Assembly: GCF_002858715.1 (NCBI RefSeq)
Contig: NZ_PJZH01000029.1
Location: forward strand, 1-49,202
Length of the DNA: 49,202 bases
Direction of reading: 5' to 3'
Origin: Chimaeribacter coloradensis
GTDB taxonomy: Bacteria; Pseudomonadota; Gammaproteobacteria; Enterobacterales; Enterobacteriaceae
Part shown: in pieces, positions 37,512 through 47,171 of the stretch
How positions within the stretch are numbered: position 1 is the stretch's first letter
Layout: every line of letters starts with the position of its first letter
The notes under the pieces: model-generated
The model's database searches: none
Told to the model about the DNA's origin: nothing
Seen by the model: the letters and a program-made list of their open reading frames with translations, nothing else
Position numbers and translations under genes: made by a program

Positions 37512-39674
37512 TCAGACCGTTTCGAGCCGGGCGTAGGCGGCCACCAGCCACTTGATGCCTTCGCCGTTAAACGCGATCTGCAACCGGCTGTGGTCGCCGC
37601 TGCCTTCGAGATTGATAATGGTGCCTTCACCAAATTTCGGGTGGCGCACACGCTGGCCGAGGCTGTAGCCGCTGTCATTGGCCACCACCGGCGCGCCCAT
37701 GCGGCGGGTGTTGACCGGGCGCGACACGCTGGCGCGCAGCCGCACCTCTTCAATACAGTTCTCCGGCAACTCCGCGATAAAGCGCGACGGCCGGTGGAAC
37801 ACCTCTTTGCCGTAGAGGCGGCGCGTCTCCGCGTAGGTCAGGGTGAGTTTCTGCATCGCGCGCGTCACACCCACGTAGGCCAGCCGCCGCTCCTCCTCCA
37901 GACGCCCGCCTTCGTCCAGCGCCATCTGGCTCGGGAACATGCCCTCTTCCATGCCGACGATAAACACCTGTTTAAACTCCAGCCCTTTCGCCGAGTGCAG
38001 CGTCATCAGCTGGGCGGCATCCTGATAGGCGTCCGCCTGGCCTTCGCCCGCCTCCAGCGCAGCATGGGAGAGGAACGCCTGCAACGGCATCAGGTCTTCA
38101 TCTTCATCCTGATAGCTGTACTGGCGGGTGGCGTTGACCAACTCCTCCAGGTTTTCGATGCGCGCCTGCCCCTTTTCGCCCTTCTCCTGCTCGTACATCA
38201 TCCAGAGGCCGGAATCTTTGATGACCCGGTCAGTCTGCACATGCAGCGGCATTTCGCTGGTGTCATGGGCCAGCGCGTCCACCAGCTCGGTGAAGCGTTG
38301 CAGCGCCGAGGCCGCCCGCCCGGCCAGCGCCTTCTCCTGCAACAGGGCGCGGGTCGACTGCCAGAGCGTCAGCTGGCGTTCACGCGCCGTCTGGCGCACC
38401 ACGTCGATGGTGCGGTCACCGATGCCGCGGGTCGGCGTGTTGACCACGCGTTCAAAGGCGGCATCGTCGTTGCGGTTGGCGATCAGGCGCAGGTAGGCCA
38501 GCGAATCCTTGATCTCCTGGCGTTCGAAGAAGCGCATCCCGCCATAGATGCGGTACGGCATCGACGCCTGTAACAGCGCCTCTTCCAGCACGCGCGACTG
38601 GGCGTTGCTGCGGTAGAGAATGGCGCAGTCATTCAGCGCGTTGCCGGTCTCCTGCCAGGTTTTAATCCGGTTCACCACAAAGCGCGCTTCGTCCAGCTCG
38701 TTAAAGGCGCAGTAGATGGAGATACGCTCGCCCTCGGCGTCTTCCGTCCAGAGGTTTTTGCCCATCCGGCCGTTGTTGTTGGCGATCAGGGTGTTGGCTG
38801 CGGTCAGGATATTGCTGGTGGAGCGATAGTTCTGCTCCAGGCGGATGGTCTCCGCTTTCGGGAAATCGTTCAGGAAGCGCTGGATGTTCTCTACCTGTGC
38901 GCCGCGCCAGCCATAGATCGACTGGTCATCGTCGCCGACGATCATCACATTGGCCTGATCCCCGGCCAGCAGACGGATCCAGGCGTACTGGATGCTGTTG
39001 GTGTCCTGGAACTCATCCACCAGAATATTGGTGAAGCGCTCGCGGTAGTGGTTGAGGATGTGCGGTTTGTTCAGCCACAACTCGTGGGCGCGCAGCAGCA
39101 GCTCGGCGAAGTCCACCAGCCCGGCGCGGTCACACGCCTCCTGATACGCCTGATAGACGCGCAGCCAGGTCTGCTCCACCGGGTTGCCGTAGCTCTCGAT
39201 GTGTTGCGGGCGCAGGCCGTCATCTTTTTTGCCGTTGATGTACCACATCGCCTGGCGCGCCGGCCACTGCTTCTCATCCAGGTTCATCGCCTTGATCAGG
39301 CGCTTGAGCAGGCGGAGCTGGTCTTCGCTGTCGAGGATCTGGAAATCCTGCGGCAGCCGCGCATCCAGGTGGTGGGCGCGCAGCAGGCGGTGCGCCAGCC
39401 CGTGGAAGGTGCCGATCCACATCCCGCCCTGGCTGGTGCCGATCAGGTGCTCGATGCGGTGGCGCATTTCGGCCGCCGCTTTGTTGGTAAAGGTCACCGC
39501 CATGATCGAATAGGGCGAGCAGTTCTCTACCGAGAGCAGCCAGGCGATGCGGTGCACCAGTACCCGCGTTTTGCCGCTGCCCGCGCCGGCCAACACCAAC
39601 AGGTTGCTGCGTGGCGCCGCCACGGCTTCGCGTTGTTTATCATTCAGGCTGTCGAGCAGGTCAGAAACGTCCAT
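37512..39674 (-). CDS. uvrD: DNA helicase II UvrD
   Basis: Superfamily 1A 3'-to-5' helicase for nucleotide excision and mismatch repair. The 720 residues equal E. coli UvrD: Walker A AGAGSGKTRVLVHRI, motif II VDEFQDTN, motif III GDDDQSIYGWRGA, motif IV EQNYRST, motif V TLHSAKGLEF, motif VI RLAYVGVTRA, and the C-terminal Tudor-like domain GQRVRHPKFGEGTI. The ATG at 39674 gives MDVSDLLDSLNDKQREAV; the open frame upstream contains the terminator-like hairpin and LexA box and is leader. Confidence 0.98.
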   Translation of the reverse strand: MDVSDLLDSLNDKQREAVAAPRSNLLVLAGAGSGKTRVLVHRIAWLLSVENCSPYSIMAVTFTNKAAAEMRHRIEHLIGTSQGGMWIGTFHGLAHRLLRAHHLDARLPQDFQILDSEDQLRLLKRLIKAMNLDEKQWPARQAMWYINGKKDDGLRPQHIESYGNPVEQTWLRVYQAYQEACDRAGLVDFAELLLRAHELWLNKPHILNHYRERFTNILVDEFQDTNSIQYAWIRLLAGDQANVMIVGDDDQSIYGWRGAQVENIQRFLNDFPKAETIRLEQNYRSTSNILTAANTLIANNNGRMGKNLWTEDAEGERISIYCAFNELDEARFVVNRIKTWQETGNALNDCAILYRSNAQSRVLEEALLQASMPYRIYGGMRFFERQEIKDSLAYLRLIANRNDDAAFERVVNTPTRGIGDRTIDVVRQTARERQLTLWQSTRALLQEKALAGRAASALQRFTELVDALAHDTSEMPLHVQTDRVIKDSGLWMMYEQEKGEKGQARIENLEELVNATRQYSYQDEDEDLMPLQAFLSHAALEAGEGQADAYQDAAQLMTLHSAKGLEFKQVFIVGMEEGMFPSQMALDEGGRLEEERRLAYVGVTRAMQKLTLTYAETRRLYGKEVFHRPSRFIAELPENCIEEVRLRASVSRPVNTRRMGAPVVANDSGYSLGQRVRHPKFGEGTIINLEGSGDHSRLQIAFNGEGIKWLVAAYARLETV

Positions 39675-39700
39675 AGGCACCGTCTGTCTGGGTAAGAAGA

Positions 39701-39730
39701 AAATGCCGGGCAACACGTTGCCGGGCATTT
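39701..39730 (-). terminator. attenuator-like terminator between the uvrD promoter and uvrD
   Basis: On the minus strand a 13-bp stem AAATGCCCGGCAA/TTGCCCGGCATTT (one central C-C mismatch) with a CGTG loop is followed by TCTTCTT. It lies downstream of the yigB stop and of the uvrD promoter but 27 bases before the uvrD ATG. It can therefore end yigB transcripts and also attenuate uvrD mRNA. A terminator in this position has been noted for E. coli uvrD. Confidence 0.7.
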
Positions 39731-39732
39731 CA

Positions 39733-39748
39733 CTGGGGATATATACAG
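39733..39748 (-). promoter_or_regulatory. LexA (SOS) box of uvrD
   Basis: CTGTATATATCCCCAG on the minus strand; consensus CTGT-N8-ACAG with one change in the right half. The E. coli uvrD box CTGTATATATACCCAG differs by one base. It lies just downstream of the -10 element, so LexA would block initiation. Confidence 0.9.
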
Positions 39749-39759
39749 AATTGCAGAGG

Positions 39760-39787
39760 ATTATAACAATGCTGTCAGCGAAGCCAA
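39760..39787 (-). promoter_or_regulatory. uvrD promoter
   Basis: TTGGCT (39782-39787) and a consensus TATAAT (39760-39765) 16 bases apart on the minus strand, inside the last codons of yigB and directly before the LexA box. Confidence 0.7.
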
Positions 39788-40477
39788 CCGCGAAATCTCA
39801 ATATGGGGCAATAAGCGCGCGTCGCGGATTTTCATCAGATTGCCTTCGCGCAGGTTAATCCAGCAGGATTGCATCCCGCAGCGCACCGATCCCGCCACGT
39901 CCGTGGTGAGGTCATCACCGACATGCAGGATCTCATGCAGCGGCAGGGCGAGCTGGCGCGCCGCCAGGTGGTACATGTCCTCATAGGGCTTGGCGCGGCC
40001 ATGCGGCCCTGAACGCAGCACGAACTGGAAATAGTCATTCAGCCCGAAAGCGGCCGGGTCAGCGTTGCCGTTGGTCACCGCCACCAGCGGCCAGCGGGCG
40101 GCCAGCGCCGCCAGGGTGTCGTGCGTCTCCTGCGGCACCTCAATTTTGCTGCGCCATTCGGCAAAGTGCGCCATCGCCTCGTCTGCGCCCTGTGAGGCCT
40201 GGGCCTCGCTCAGCCCCAGCCGGGTCAACCCGAGGTGCACCGCACGCCAGCGCCACTGGGTGACGTCGTGGTAAATCTCCGGCTCCTGCCGGCGCAATTC
40301 GGCGCGCAACTGCTGGAAGTGGCCGGACTCCACCTCCGCCAGCAGCGGATGGTAACCGCGCAGGAAGTTCATCGACTCCAGCTCGGTACGGCGGATCACC
40401 GGCGCGTTGTCATACAGCGTGTCATCCAGATCGAAAGTAAGGGCCGAGATGGTCTGTAACGGGCGGTAGACAATCAT
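39761..40477 (-). CDS. yigB: HAD-family FMN phosphatase YigB
   Basis: Haloacid dehalogenase-like hydrolase; E. coli YigB dephosphorylates FMN (and 5-amino-6-ribitylamino-uracil phosphate) in riboflavin metabolism. The 238 residues carry motif [12 protein letters not shown] (Asp16, Asp18), motif II VAVTNGN, the Lys in [10 protein letters not shown], and motif [12 protein letters not shown]. The ATG overlaps the xerC stop by one base (TGATG). Last gene of dapF-yigA-xerC-yigB; its 3' end holds the uvrD promoter. Confidence 0.95.
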   Translation of the reverse strand: MIVYRPLQTISALTFDLDDTLYDNAPVIRRTELESMNFLRGYHPLLAEVESGHFQQLRAELRRQEPEIYHDVTQWRWRAVHLGLTRLGLSEAQASQGADEAMAHFAEWRSKIEVPQETHDTLAALAARWPLVAVTNGNADPAAFGLNDYFQFVLRSGPHGRAKPYEDMYHLAARQLALPLHEILHVGDDLTTDVAGSVRCGMQSCWINLREGNLMKIRDARLLPHIEISRLASLTALL

Positions 40478-41403
40478 CAGGATTTTCCTCGTTTGGCTCG
40501 CGGGTGCGCGGCATCATACACCGATGCCAGATGCTGGAAGTCGAGGTGGGTATAGATCTGGGTGGTGGAGAGGTTGGCGTGGCCCAGCAGCTCCTGCACC
40601 GCCCGCAGATCGCCGCTCGACTCCAGCATATGCGTGGCGAAAGAGTGGCGCAGTTTATGCGGGTGGATATGGCTGTTCACCCCTTGCTTGATGCCCCACT
40701 CGGCAAAGCGTTTCTGCACGTTGCGCGCCGAGATACGTTTCCCCTGTTTTGACAGGAACAGCGCATCATCCGAGGGGCCGAACTGGTCGCGCAGCGCCAG
40801 CCACTTCTCCAGCCACTGCAAGGCGGTGCTGCCGATTGGCACTTTGCGCTCTTTGCTGCCTTTGCCCAGCACCCACACCTCGCCGCCTGCGCGGTCAACA
40901 TGGCGGCAGTCGATGCCCACGGTTTCCGCCAGACGCAGCCCGGCCCCGTACATGATCTCCAGCATCGCCCGGTCGCGCACCGCCAGCGGGTCGTTGACGT
41001 CGATGGAGAGCAGCTTGTCTACCTCATCGACATCCATGTTTTTCGGCAGGTGGCGCGGCGCGCGCGGCGTGGAGATGCCCTTGGCCGGGTTGGCCGGCAA
41101 CGCGCCCTGGCTGACCATCCAGTCCAGGAAGCTGCGCAACGCGGACATCCTTAACGCCAGGCCGGCCGCTTTCAGGCCGCTGCGTTTGCTGTTGGCGGCG
41201 AGTGATCGCACCCGCGCCGGGTCAAGCTGCGGCCACGCCTGCACCCCGGCTTTAGCGGCCATCGCCGCCAGCAGGGTGAGTTCACGCTGGTAATTTTTAA
41301 TGGTCAGCGGGCTGAGCTGCCGTTCGTTTTTCAAAAAACGCAGAAAGTGTTCTACCGGCTCACTGAGCGCCGGGAACAGGGCGTCACCCGCTGAACCGGT
41401 CAT
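40477..41403 (-). CDS. xerC: site-specific tyrosine recombinase XerC
   Basis: With XerD resolves chromosome dimers at dif under FtsK control. The 308 residues (E. coli 298) have a SAM-like core-binding domain (about 14-100) and the catalytic domain with Arg157 in YGAGLRLAE, Lys181 in GKGSK, His249 and Arg252 in HPHKLRHSF, His275 in [15 protein letters not shown] and nucleophile Tyr284. All catalytic residues are present. It overlaps yigA by four bases and yigB by one, the standard dapF-yigA-xerC-yigB order. No dif site was seen nearby. Confidence 0.97.
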   Translation of the reverse strand: MTGSAGDALFPALSEPVEHFLRFLKNERQLSPLTIKNYQRELTLLAAMAAKAGVQAWPQLDPARVRSLAANSKRSGLKAAGLALRMSALRSFLDWMVSQGALPANPAKGISTPRAPRHLPKNMDVDEVDKLLSIDVNDPLAVRDRAMLEIMYGAGLRLAETVGIDCRHVDRAGGEVWVLGKGSKERKVPIGSTALQWLEKWLALRDQFGPSDDALFLSKQGKRISARNVQKRFAEWGIKQGVNSHIHPHKLRHSFATHMLESSGDLRAVQELLGHANLSTTQIYTHLDFQHLASVYDAAHPRAKRGKS

Positions 41404-42104
41404 GCGCGTTCCACCCAGCGCGCCAGCAGGCCGGGCAACATGCGCGCCAGCTGGTCGAGCATCACGGTGCCCATGCCGTTGTGGTAGTGGTGCGGGTCAC
41501 GGCTGCTGAAGATCAGCATCCCCAGCTCGCCCTGCCTGCCCATCAGCGAAAGCGCCACCGAACCGACCTGCTTCGCCTGCGGCAACAGCAGCAGCAGCTC
41601 CGGGCCGGTGAGGCTGCCGAGGAAGTGGTTATCCTCGCCCATGCGGGGAATGCGGAACGACTCGAACGTCATGCGCGGCAGGCCAAGGTGGGTAAAGTGC
41701 GACGGCGCGCCGAGCTTCCAGCTTTCGGTGAAAAGGCGCACATGCGCCCCGGCCAGCCCGAGGCTGCGCGCCCAGCGGTGCAGGCGGTCGAGCATATCCT
41801 GCAAGCTCTCCGCCCCGGCCAGATCGGCCTGGAGCTGGATCAGGCGGTTGAACAGGCTTTCGTTCACCGTGGCCTGCTCCATCAGCAGCGTGATCTCCTC
41901 TTCCAGCCGCCCGATCTGGTTACGCTGGCGCGCAAGCTGCCACTCCACCAGCGACACCGAGCCGCGCACCGGATGCGGGACGCGCATTTGCTCCACGCGG
42001 CGCGCATTGCGGATAAAGAAATCAGGATGTTCCAGCAGATAGTGCAGTACCCGCTCGTCGTTAAGGTCCGCGACGGCGGCCGCCTGATCGTCAACATTAC
42101 TCAT
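41400..42104 (-). CDS. yigA: DUF484 protein YigA
   Basis: A 234-residue GAF-like domain protein of unknown function. It starts with a predicted helical part ([20 protein letters not shown], then a coiled segment [20 protein letters not shown]), followed by the GAF-like fold with [33 protein letters not shown]. Always placed between dapF and xerC in enterobacteria; overlaps both by four bases (ATGA), so it is translationally coupled. The role may be tied to XerC expression, but that is not shown. Confidence 0.9.
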   Translation of the reverse strand: MSNVDDQAAAVADLNDERVLHYLLEHPDFFIRNARRVEQMRVPHPVRGSVSLVEWQLARQRNQIGRLEEEITLLMEQATVNESLFNRLIQLQADLAGAESLQDMLDRLHRWARSLGLAGAHVRLFTESWKLGAPSHFTHLGLPRMTFESFRIPRMGEDNHFLGSLTGPELLLLLPQAKQVGSVALSLMGRQGELGMLIFSSRDPHHYHNGMGTVMLDQLARMLPGLLARWVERA

Positions 42105-42925
42105 AAATGAATGAATCCATCATAAACATGGGTGGCCGGCCCGGTCATGAACAGCGGGTGGCCCGGCCCTTTCCAGCGGATGTTGAGGTTGCCGCCCGGC
42201 AGCTCCACCAGCACGCTCTCGGTGAGCAGCTCCTGCAGAATGCCGACCGCCGCCGCCGCGCAGGCACCGCTGCCGCAGGCCTGGGTTTCCCCGGCTCCGC
42301 GCTCAAACACGCGCAGCTTGATGTGATCACGGCTCACCACCTGCATAAACCCGACGTTCACACGCTCCGGGAAGCGGTCGTGGCTTTCCAGCACCGGCCC
42401 CAGCGTTTCCACGTCGGCGGTGAGCACATCCTCGACCTGCAGCACGCAGTGCGGGTTACCCATCGACACCACACCGCACAGGATCGTCCTCTCCGCGGCG
42501 CGCAGGATGTAGGTTTTTTCCGCTTTGGCGGCGCGGAACGGCACCCCTTGCGGCTCGAAATTCGGTTCACCCATGTTTACGCAGACATCATCATTTTCCG
42601 TCACGCTCAGCACCATGCGGCCGGTCTGGGTACTGACGCGGATGTCGCGTTTGTTGGTCAGCCCTTTGAGGCGGACAAAGCGGGCAAAACAGCGTGCGCC
42701 GTTGCCGCACTGGGCCACTTCACTGCCGTCCGCATTGAAGATACGGTAATGAAAATCCAGTTCCGGGTCGTAGGGCGGTTCGACGATCAACAGCTGGTCA
42801 AAACCGACGCCGGTATGGCGGTCGGCCAGCCGCCGGATCAGCTCGGGTGAGAAATAGACGTTCTGTGTTACGGCATCGACAACCATGAAGTCGTTGCCCA
42901 GCCCATGCATTTTGGAGAACTGCAT
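42101..42925 (-). CDS. dapF: diaminopimelate epimerase DapF
   Basis: Converts LL- to meso-diaminopimelate for lysine and peptidoglycan. The 274 residues equal E. coli DapF. The two active-site cysteines are Cys73 in AQCGNGARC and Cys217 in [26 protein letters not shown] starts the protein. lptM lies 76 bases upstream on the same strand, with a small GGCAGGC/GCCTGCC hairpin between. Confidence 0.98.
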   Translation of the reverse strand: MQFSKMHGLGNDFMVVDAVTQNVYFSPELIRRLADRHTGVGFDQLLIVEPPYDPELDFHYRIFNADGSEVAQCGNGARCFARFVRLKGLTNKRDIRVSTQTGRMVLSVTENDDVCVNMGEPNFEPQGVPFRAAKAEKTYILRAAERTILCGVVSMGNPHCVLQVEDVLTADVETLGPVLESHDRFPERVNVGFMQVVSRDHIKLRVFERGAGETQACGSGACAAAAVGILQELLTESVLVELPGGNLNIRWKGPGHPLFMTGPATHVYDGFIHL

Positions 42926-43001
42926 ATCATACTCCGCTTACTGCCGGCGAATTCCGGACGCCGGGTGCCCGGGCAGGCCGCGCCTGCCGTGGTTCACCCT
43001 G

Positions 43002-43199
43002 TTACATACCGGCAGACGATGAGGTGCTCTGCGTACCGGACGAGGATTGTTGGTTTTTCTGCACGTCACCGGAGTCAGACGGTGCGGTAGAGACCTTCGG
43101 CTTGTCCGCCGGGGGGAAGTAGAGCGGGCCTTTCAGGCCACAGCCGGAAAGACTCAGCAATGCCACCGCCGCCAGCGCCCAGCGTAATTCTTTTTTCAT
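43002..43199 (-). CDS. lptM: LPS-transport lipoprotein LptM (YifL)
   Basis: A 65-residue outer-membrane lipoprotein that helps LptD mature and fold with LptE. The signal peptide MKKELRWALAAVALLSLSGC ends with the lipobox LSGC (lipidated Cys20), followed by GLKGPLYFPPADKP, the conserved family core. The tail is rich in Ser, Thr and Gln and looks disordered. The ATG at 43199 was chosen; an in-frame ATG 10 codons upstream would bury the signal peptide. Between here and dapF is a GGCAGGC/GCCTGCC hairpin (42972-42988). Confidence 0.93.
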   Translation of the reverse strand: MKKELRWALAAVALLSLSGCGLKGPLYFPPADKPKVSTAPSDSGDVQKNQQSSSGTQSTSSSAGM

Positions 43200-43310
43200 T
43201 CGATTGATGCCTGTGTTTCGTGCGTCCAAGCTCTCTATAATCGCAGGTGGATCATGAAAAGCAATAGGAATTGCATCCGGCCCGCGGCATTGCCGTTACC
43301 GGCGCGCCAT

Positions 43311-43342
43311 AAAAAAGGGCCCGGCAAGCCGGACCCTTTTTT
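43311..43342 (-). terminator. terminator downstream of cyaA
   Basis: Arms AAAAAAGGG-C-CCGGC and GCCGG-A-CCCTTTTTT with an AA loop and one internal C-A mismatch; T-runs on both strands. It closes cyaA 17 bases after the stop and separates it from lptM. In many enterobacteria cyaY lies in this interval; here nothing else fits. Confidence 0.88.
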
Positions 43343-43358
43343 CCACCCGCGGCAGCCC

Positions 43359-45914
43359 TTAATGCAACTGGTAAAACTGCTTCAGCGACTGCGGCAACGC
43401 GTCGTTGTTTACCGCCAGGTTCAGCGCCGACAGCGCCTTGCTGCGGAACGGGATCACCTGTTTGCGGCCGTCCAGTACCACGATCTGGTAGAACTGCGGC
43501 AGGTTGAAGTTGATAAAGCTGGAGCCGTAGGTGAAGCGGTCATGGGAGGAGGAGTAGAAGCGGCTCACATCTTTGACCAGCTCCTCTTTGCTGCCTTCAC
43601 AATGGTGGAACACCTCTACCCGGTTCGACTCATCCAGAATATAGATGTTGAAGCCGCGGTCGTCCGGCGAGTCCTCGAAGAAGAACTGGATAATCCCCTC
43701 GCTGGCGTAGCCGTCCACCACCGCCGGCAGATGCACCTGATCTGACTCCATCTTCACCGACAGGCCGTGCAGCTTGTTGTTGGAGATGGCACCGTAAAAC
43801 TCCACGGCATTTTCCAGCTTCTGCACCGACACGCTCAGGCGCTCAAAGAACAGCCCCCAGGTCTGGCCGGAGACGCGCACCGCCTTGAAGCGGCCCGGGT
43901 CCTGCCGGGTGCTGGAGAGGCGCAGCTCAATGCACTCGGAAACCAGCTGTTGCAGGCGGGTGCGGATCAGCCCGCGCAGATGCTGGCTGTAGCAGAAGAC
44001 CTCGACCGACTCCGGCGGCGCGGCATCCTGGTGCATTTTGCCGAGGATGGTTTTCAGCGCTTCCAGCACCGCCTGTTCGCCGCTGAAATGCAGCGTGCGC
44101 ACCTCATTCCAGGAGTTGCGGTAGAGCAGGTCGATGCTGCCCACCAGGCACTGCTGCTGCTGGCCGAAGCTGAACACGTCGAGCTTGCGGAAGTCAAAAT
44201 GCACCACCTGGTTGCGGAACGCTGCGGTCGGGTCATGCTCCAGATTGACGATAATCGCCAGATGGCGGATTTCACACGGGCTGTAGAGCGCTTTCGGCGT
44301 CGGGGCCGGCAGGCGCAGCGGGAAGTGGTGCGACACATCCGCCACCAGCTCCTGCAGTTTGGCCATATCACACAGACTGCCGCCTTTGATATGCAGCCGG
44401 GTGCGCGGCGTCAGCAGGCCGTTGAAGTAGGCCCAGGCCACCAGCTTGTTCAGGTAGCGGTTATACTCCAGCGGCTGATGGCTGATGATGGAGTCCATCG
44501 ACGGCGCCTGGTTATAGAGGTACCAGCCGGTACGGTTGGCCCGGCCCACCGGCACATGGATAAAGGTCAGATCGTTTTCTGACAGGTCCGGCGAAATCTG
44601 CGGGTTGACCAGCGTCACTTTCCCCGGCAGCGCCTCAAAAGCGGCGTAGAGTTTGCGGGTCAGCACGCCGATGTCCTGCGGGCTGGCGCTGACGCTTAGA
44701 TTGTTGCGGCGGGCGAAACGGATCAGGTTGCGGTAACTCTGCATCATCGCATCCAGCAGTTCGTTATGCGCCTCGCGCACCCGGCCGATTTTCCAGTTGT
44801 TGCGGTTGTCCAGAATCGCCAGCTTCTCGCTGCTCCAGCCCCACTCCTGCACCAGCTGCACCAGGATTTCACGCCGCCAGCCCACACACTCGCGCCCCTG
44901 TGACAGCTTTTCGCACACTTTCAGGTAGAAGCAGCGGCGCACCAGGTCGAGGCGGGTCTCATCCTCAATCGCCGTCAGGTAACGGGTCACGCGGTCGAGC
45001 ATCATACAGTAGGCGTCCAGCCCGAAGGAGACGATCTCCCCGCCGTGCAGGCGGCGTTTGATGTCCATCGCCAGCAGCTGGGTCTCCGGGTACTCCCAGG
45101 AGTAGGCCTCCAGCAGCAGGGTTTTCAGCACCGCTTTGTAAGGCGAGTCGATACTTTTATAGAGCTGCCACAGGCTGGCACCAAAGTACTCCTCCGCCGA
45201 CAGCGTGCTCAGGCCGCCGAGATCCAGCCACTCATTGGGCGTCAGCGCGCCCTGCGCATAGAGCGACATGACGTAGTCATCATAGTTGCCCTCTTCCTCG
45301 CACGGCACCATGTTCCACAGGATGCGCTTGCCGGCCAGCCGTACCGCACTGCGGTAGAACTCATCCAGCAGCAGAATATGTTGGGTGGAGCCGCAATCTT
45401 CGCCGCCCAGGTTGCCGCTCTCGTTGTGGCGGAAGCGGTTCTCATCAATTAAGAAGAAGCTGACTTCAACGCCCAGATCGGCGGCCCAGGCTTCCAGCAG
45501 GCTGCATTTCTGTTGCAGGCGCTGGCGCTCTTCCGGGTCAAGCCAGGACTGGTGGCAGACCCAGATGTCGAGGTCTGAGCTGTCGCTCTGGCCGATCGAG
45601 GAGGTGCTGCCCATGGTATAGAGGGCGGTAACCGGCAATTCGCCGTGGGGGGTCTTATCCAGGGGTTTGCCGATTTTTTCTTCTATATCAGCAAGATAAC
45701 GAGATTGCTTTTCATCAGGCGTGAACAGGCAGATGCCGCACGGAACGCTGCCTTCAAGGTAGCCGGGCATCAGAGGATGGTGGTAATGCAATAAGATCGG
45801 CAGCAGACTGTAGACCTGTTGGAAAACCGGCCCGGTGGCCGCCAGGGCGCGATCGACACGCAGTTGGTTGATCGCATCCAGTCTCTGCTTGAGTGTCTCA
45901 ATGTAGAGGTACAA
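43359..45914 (-). CDS. cyaA: class I adenylate cyclase CyaA
   Basis: Makes cAMP from ATP; activity is stimulated by phosphorylated EIIA-Glc. The 851 residues match E. coli CyaA (848). The N-terminal catalytic half includes [26 protein letters not shown] (nucleotidyltransferase-like G-S...DxD) and [27 protein letters not shown]; the C-terminal half is regulatory and ends more divergently. The start codon is TTG ([16 protein letters not shown]), as in E. coli, where the weak start limits expression. A CRP site upstream suggests feedback repression. Divergent from hemC. Confidence 0.98.
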   Translation of the reverse strand: MYLYIETLKQRLDAINQLRVDRALAATGPVFQQVYSLLPILLHYHHPLMPGYLEGSVPCGICLFTPDEKQSRYLADIEEKIGKPLDKTPHGELPVTALYTMGSTSSIGQSDSSDLDIWVCHQSWLDPEERQRLQQKCSLLEAWAADLGVEVSFFLIDENRFRHNESGNLGGEDCGSTQHILLLDEFYRSAVRLAGKRILWNMVPCEEEGNYDDYVMSLYAQGALTPNEWLDLGGLSTLSAEEYFGASLWQLYKSIDSPYKAVLKTLLLEAYSWEYPETQLLAMDIKRRLHGGEIVSFGLDAYCMMLDRVTRYLTAIEDETRLDLVRRCFYLKVCEKLSQGRECVGWRREILVQLVQEWGWSSEKLAILDNRNNWKIGRVREAHNELLDAMMQSYRNLIRFARRNNLSVSASPQDIGVLTRKLYAAFEALPGKVTLVNPQISPDLSENDLTFIHVPVGRANRTGWYLYNQAPSMDSIISHQPLEYNRYLNKLVAWAYFNGLLTPRTRLHIKGGSLCDMAKLQELVADVSHHFPLRLPAPTPKALYSPCEIRHLAIIVNLEHDPTAAFRNQVVHFDFRKLDVFSFGQQQQCLVGSIDLLYRNSWNEVRTLHFSGEQAVLEALKTILGKMHQDAAPPESVEVFCYSQHLRGLIRTRLQQLVSECIELRLSSTRQDPGRFKAVRVSGQTWGLFFERLSVSVQKLENAVEFYGAISNNKLHGLSVKMESDQVHLPAVVDGYASEGIIQFFFEDSPDDRGFNIYILDESNRVEVFHHCEGSKEELVKDVSRFYSSSHDRFTYGSSFINFNLPQFYQIVVLDGRKQVIPFRSKALSALNLAVNNDALPQSLKQFYQLH

Positions 45915-46229
45915 GACGTTTCGCCTGATTTATCCCAGTGTCTTTGAAAATCCCCGTTTTCCACACCTGTCTCTGTTTTAGACGAATAATTGACAGGCAA
46001 TTGCTGGAAACGTGATCAATTTAACACCTTGCTGATTGACCGTAAAGAAAGTATAGCACCAGACTTATTCTGGTCCCTTTGTATACTCTTCTCCACCCGC
46101 CATGTCATGTAAAACCTGTTGGGCGCGCCGTTCTGACCGACCTCTTCCCGGCAAGCCGGGGCTTCTTCCGCTGACAGCTTTCCCCGGTAGATGGTAGGAT
46201 GTGGGCGAAATCGTAAAACGGTAACAAGC
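45915..46229. promoter_or_regulatory. cyaA-hemC divergent control region
   Basis: 315 bases without a gene. The cyaA side holds the CRP site (46011-46026). A 6-bp inverted repeat ACCAGA/TCTGGT is at 46058-46074, next to possible -10 elements TATACT on both strands (46082-46087 on the plus strand). The hemC side contains CCGGCAAGCCGG (46148-46159), a 6-bp hairpin in the probable hemC leader. No leader peptide was recognised. Confidence 0.6.
46011..46026 (-). promoter_or_regulatory. CRP-cAMP site at the cyaA promoter
   Basis: On the minus strand TGTTAAATTGATCACG, which from memory equals the CRP site of E. coli cyaA. It fits TGTGA-N6-TCACA with the right half near-perfect. It allows CRP-cAMP to repress its own cyclase gene. 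Confidence 0.8.
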
Positions 46230-47171
46230 ATGTTAGACAAAATTATCCGGATTGCCACCCGTCAAAGTCCGCTGGCCCTGTGGCAGGCCCACTACGTGCA
46301 ACACCGCCTGGAGGCAGCCCACCCCGGCCTGCGCGTCGAGCTGGTGCCGATGGTGACACGCGGCGACATTATTCTTGATACGCCGCTGGCCAAAGTCGGC
46401 GGCAAAGGGCTGTTCGTCAAAGAGCTGGAGCTGGCGCTGTTGGAGAACCGGGCGGACATCGCCGTGCATTCGATGAAAGATGTGCCGGTCGATTTCCCCG
46501 AAGGGCTGGGGCTGGTGACCATCTGCGAGCGTGATGACCCGCGTGACGCCTTTGTCTCCCCGAATTTTGAAAGCCTGGCGCACCTGCCGCCGGGCAGCGT
46601 GGTCGGCACCTCGAGCCTGCGCCGCCAGTGCCAGCTGCGTGAAATGCGCCCGGATCTGGTGATCCGTGACCTGCGCGGCAACGTCGGCACCCGGCTCAGC
46701 AAGCTCGACAAGGGCGAGTATGACGCCATCATCCTGGCCGTGGCCGGGCTGAAGCGCCTGGGGCTGGAGTCCCGCATCCGCAATGCCATCTCACCGGAAG
46801 AGTGTTTGCCGGCAGTGGGCCAGGGGGCGGTGGGCATTGAGTGCCGCCTGGATGACAGCGTCACCCGCGCCCTGCTGGCACCGCTGAACCACACGGAAAC
46901 GGACATCCGCGTGCGGGCTGAACGCGCAATGAACACCCGCCTTGAAGGCGGCTGCCAGGTGCCGATCGGCAGTTACGCGGTGCTGGAGGGCGATCGCCTC
47001 TGGCTGCGGGCGCTGGTCGGCGCACCGGACGGCAGTGAAATTGTACGCGGTGAGCGCTACGGCAGCGCGGCAGAGGCTGAGCAGATGGGCATCGACCTCG
47101 CCGAGGAGCTGCTCTCCCGCGGCGCGCGCGAGATCCTCGCCGAGGTCTACCAGGGGAACCCGCCTGCATGA
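46230..47171 (+). CDS. hemC: hydroxymethylbilane synthase (porphobilinogen deaminase)
   Basis: Joins four porphobilinogen units into hydroxymethylbilane. The 313 residues equal E. coli HemC. The dipyrromethane cofactor Cys242 is in [10 protein letters not shown], and the catalytic Asp and Arg-rich sites are in [23 protein letters not shown] and [15 protein letters not shown]. The ATG at 46230 gives [19 protein letters not shown]; an in-frame ATG 13 codons upstream was not chosen. First gene of hemCDXY, overlapping hemD by four bases. Confidence 0.98.
   Translation: MLDKIIRIATRQSPLALWQAHYVQHRLEAAHPGLRVELVPMVTRGDIILDTPLAKVGGKGLFVKELELALLENRADIAVHSMKDVPVDFPEGLGLVTICERDDPRDAFVSPNFESLAHLPPGSVVGTSSLRRQCQLREMRPDLVIRDLRGNVGTRLSKLDKGEYDAIILAVAGLKRLGLESRIRNAISPEECLPAVGQGAVGIECRLDDSVTRALLAPLNHTETDIRVRAERAMNTRLEGGCQVPIGSYAVLEGDRLWLRALVGAPDGSEIVRGERYGSAAEAEQMGIDLAEELLSRGAREILAEVYQGNPPA

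Noticed and set aside
37366-37551. A 61-codon minus-strand frame ending at 37366, between uvrD and corA.
   Set aside because: It runs through the uvrD terminator hairpin and the corA promoter and has no recognisable motif.
43254-43745. A plus-strand frame at the place where cyaY could lie.
   Set aside because: It runs into the cyaA coding region in antisense and has none of the frataxin residues.
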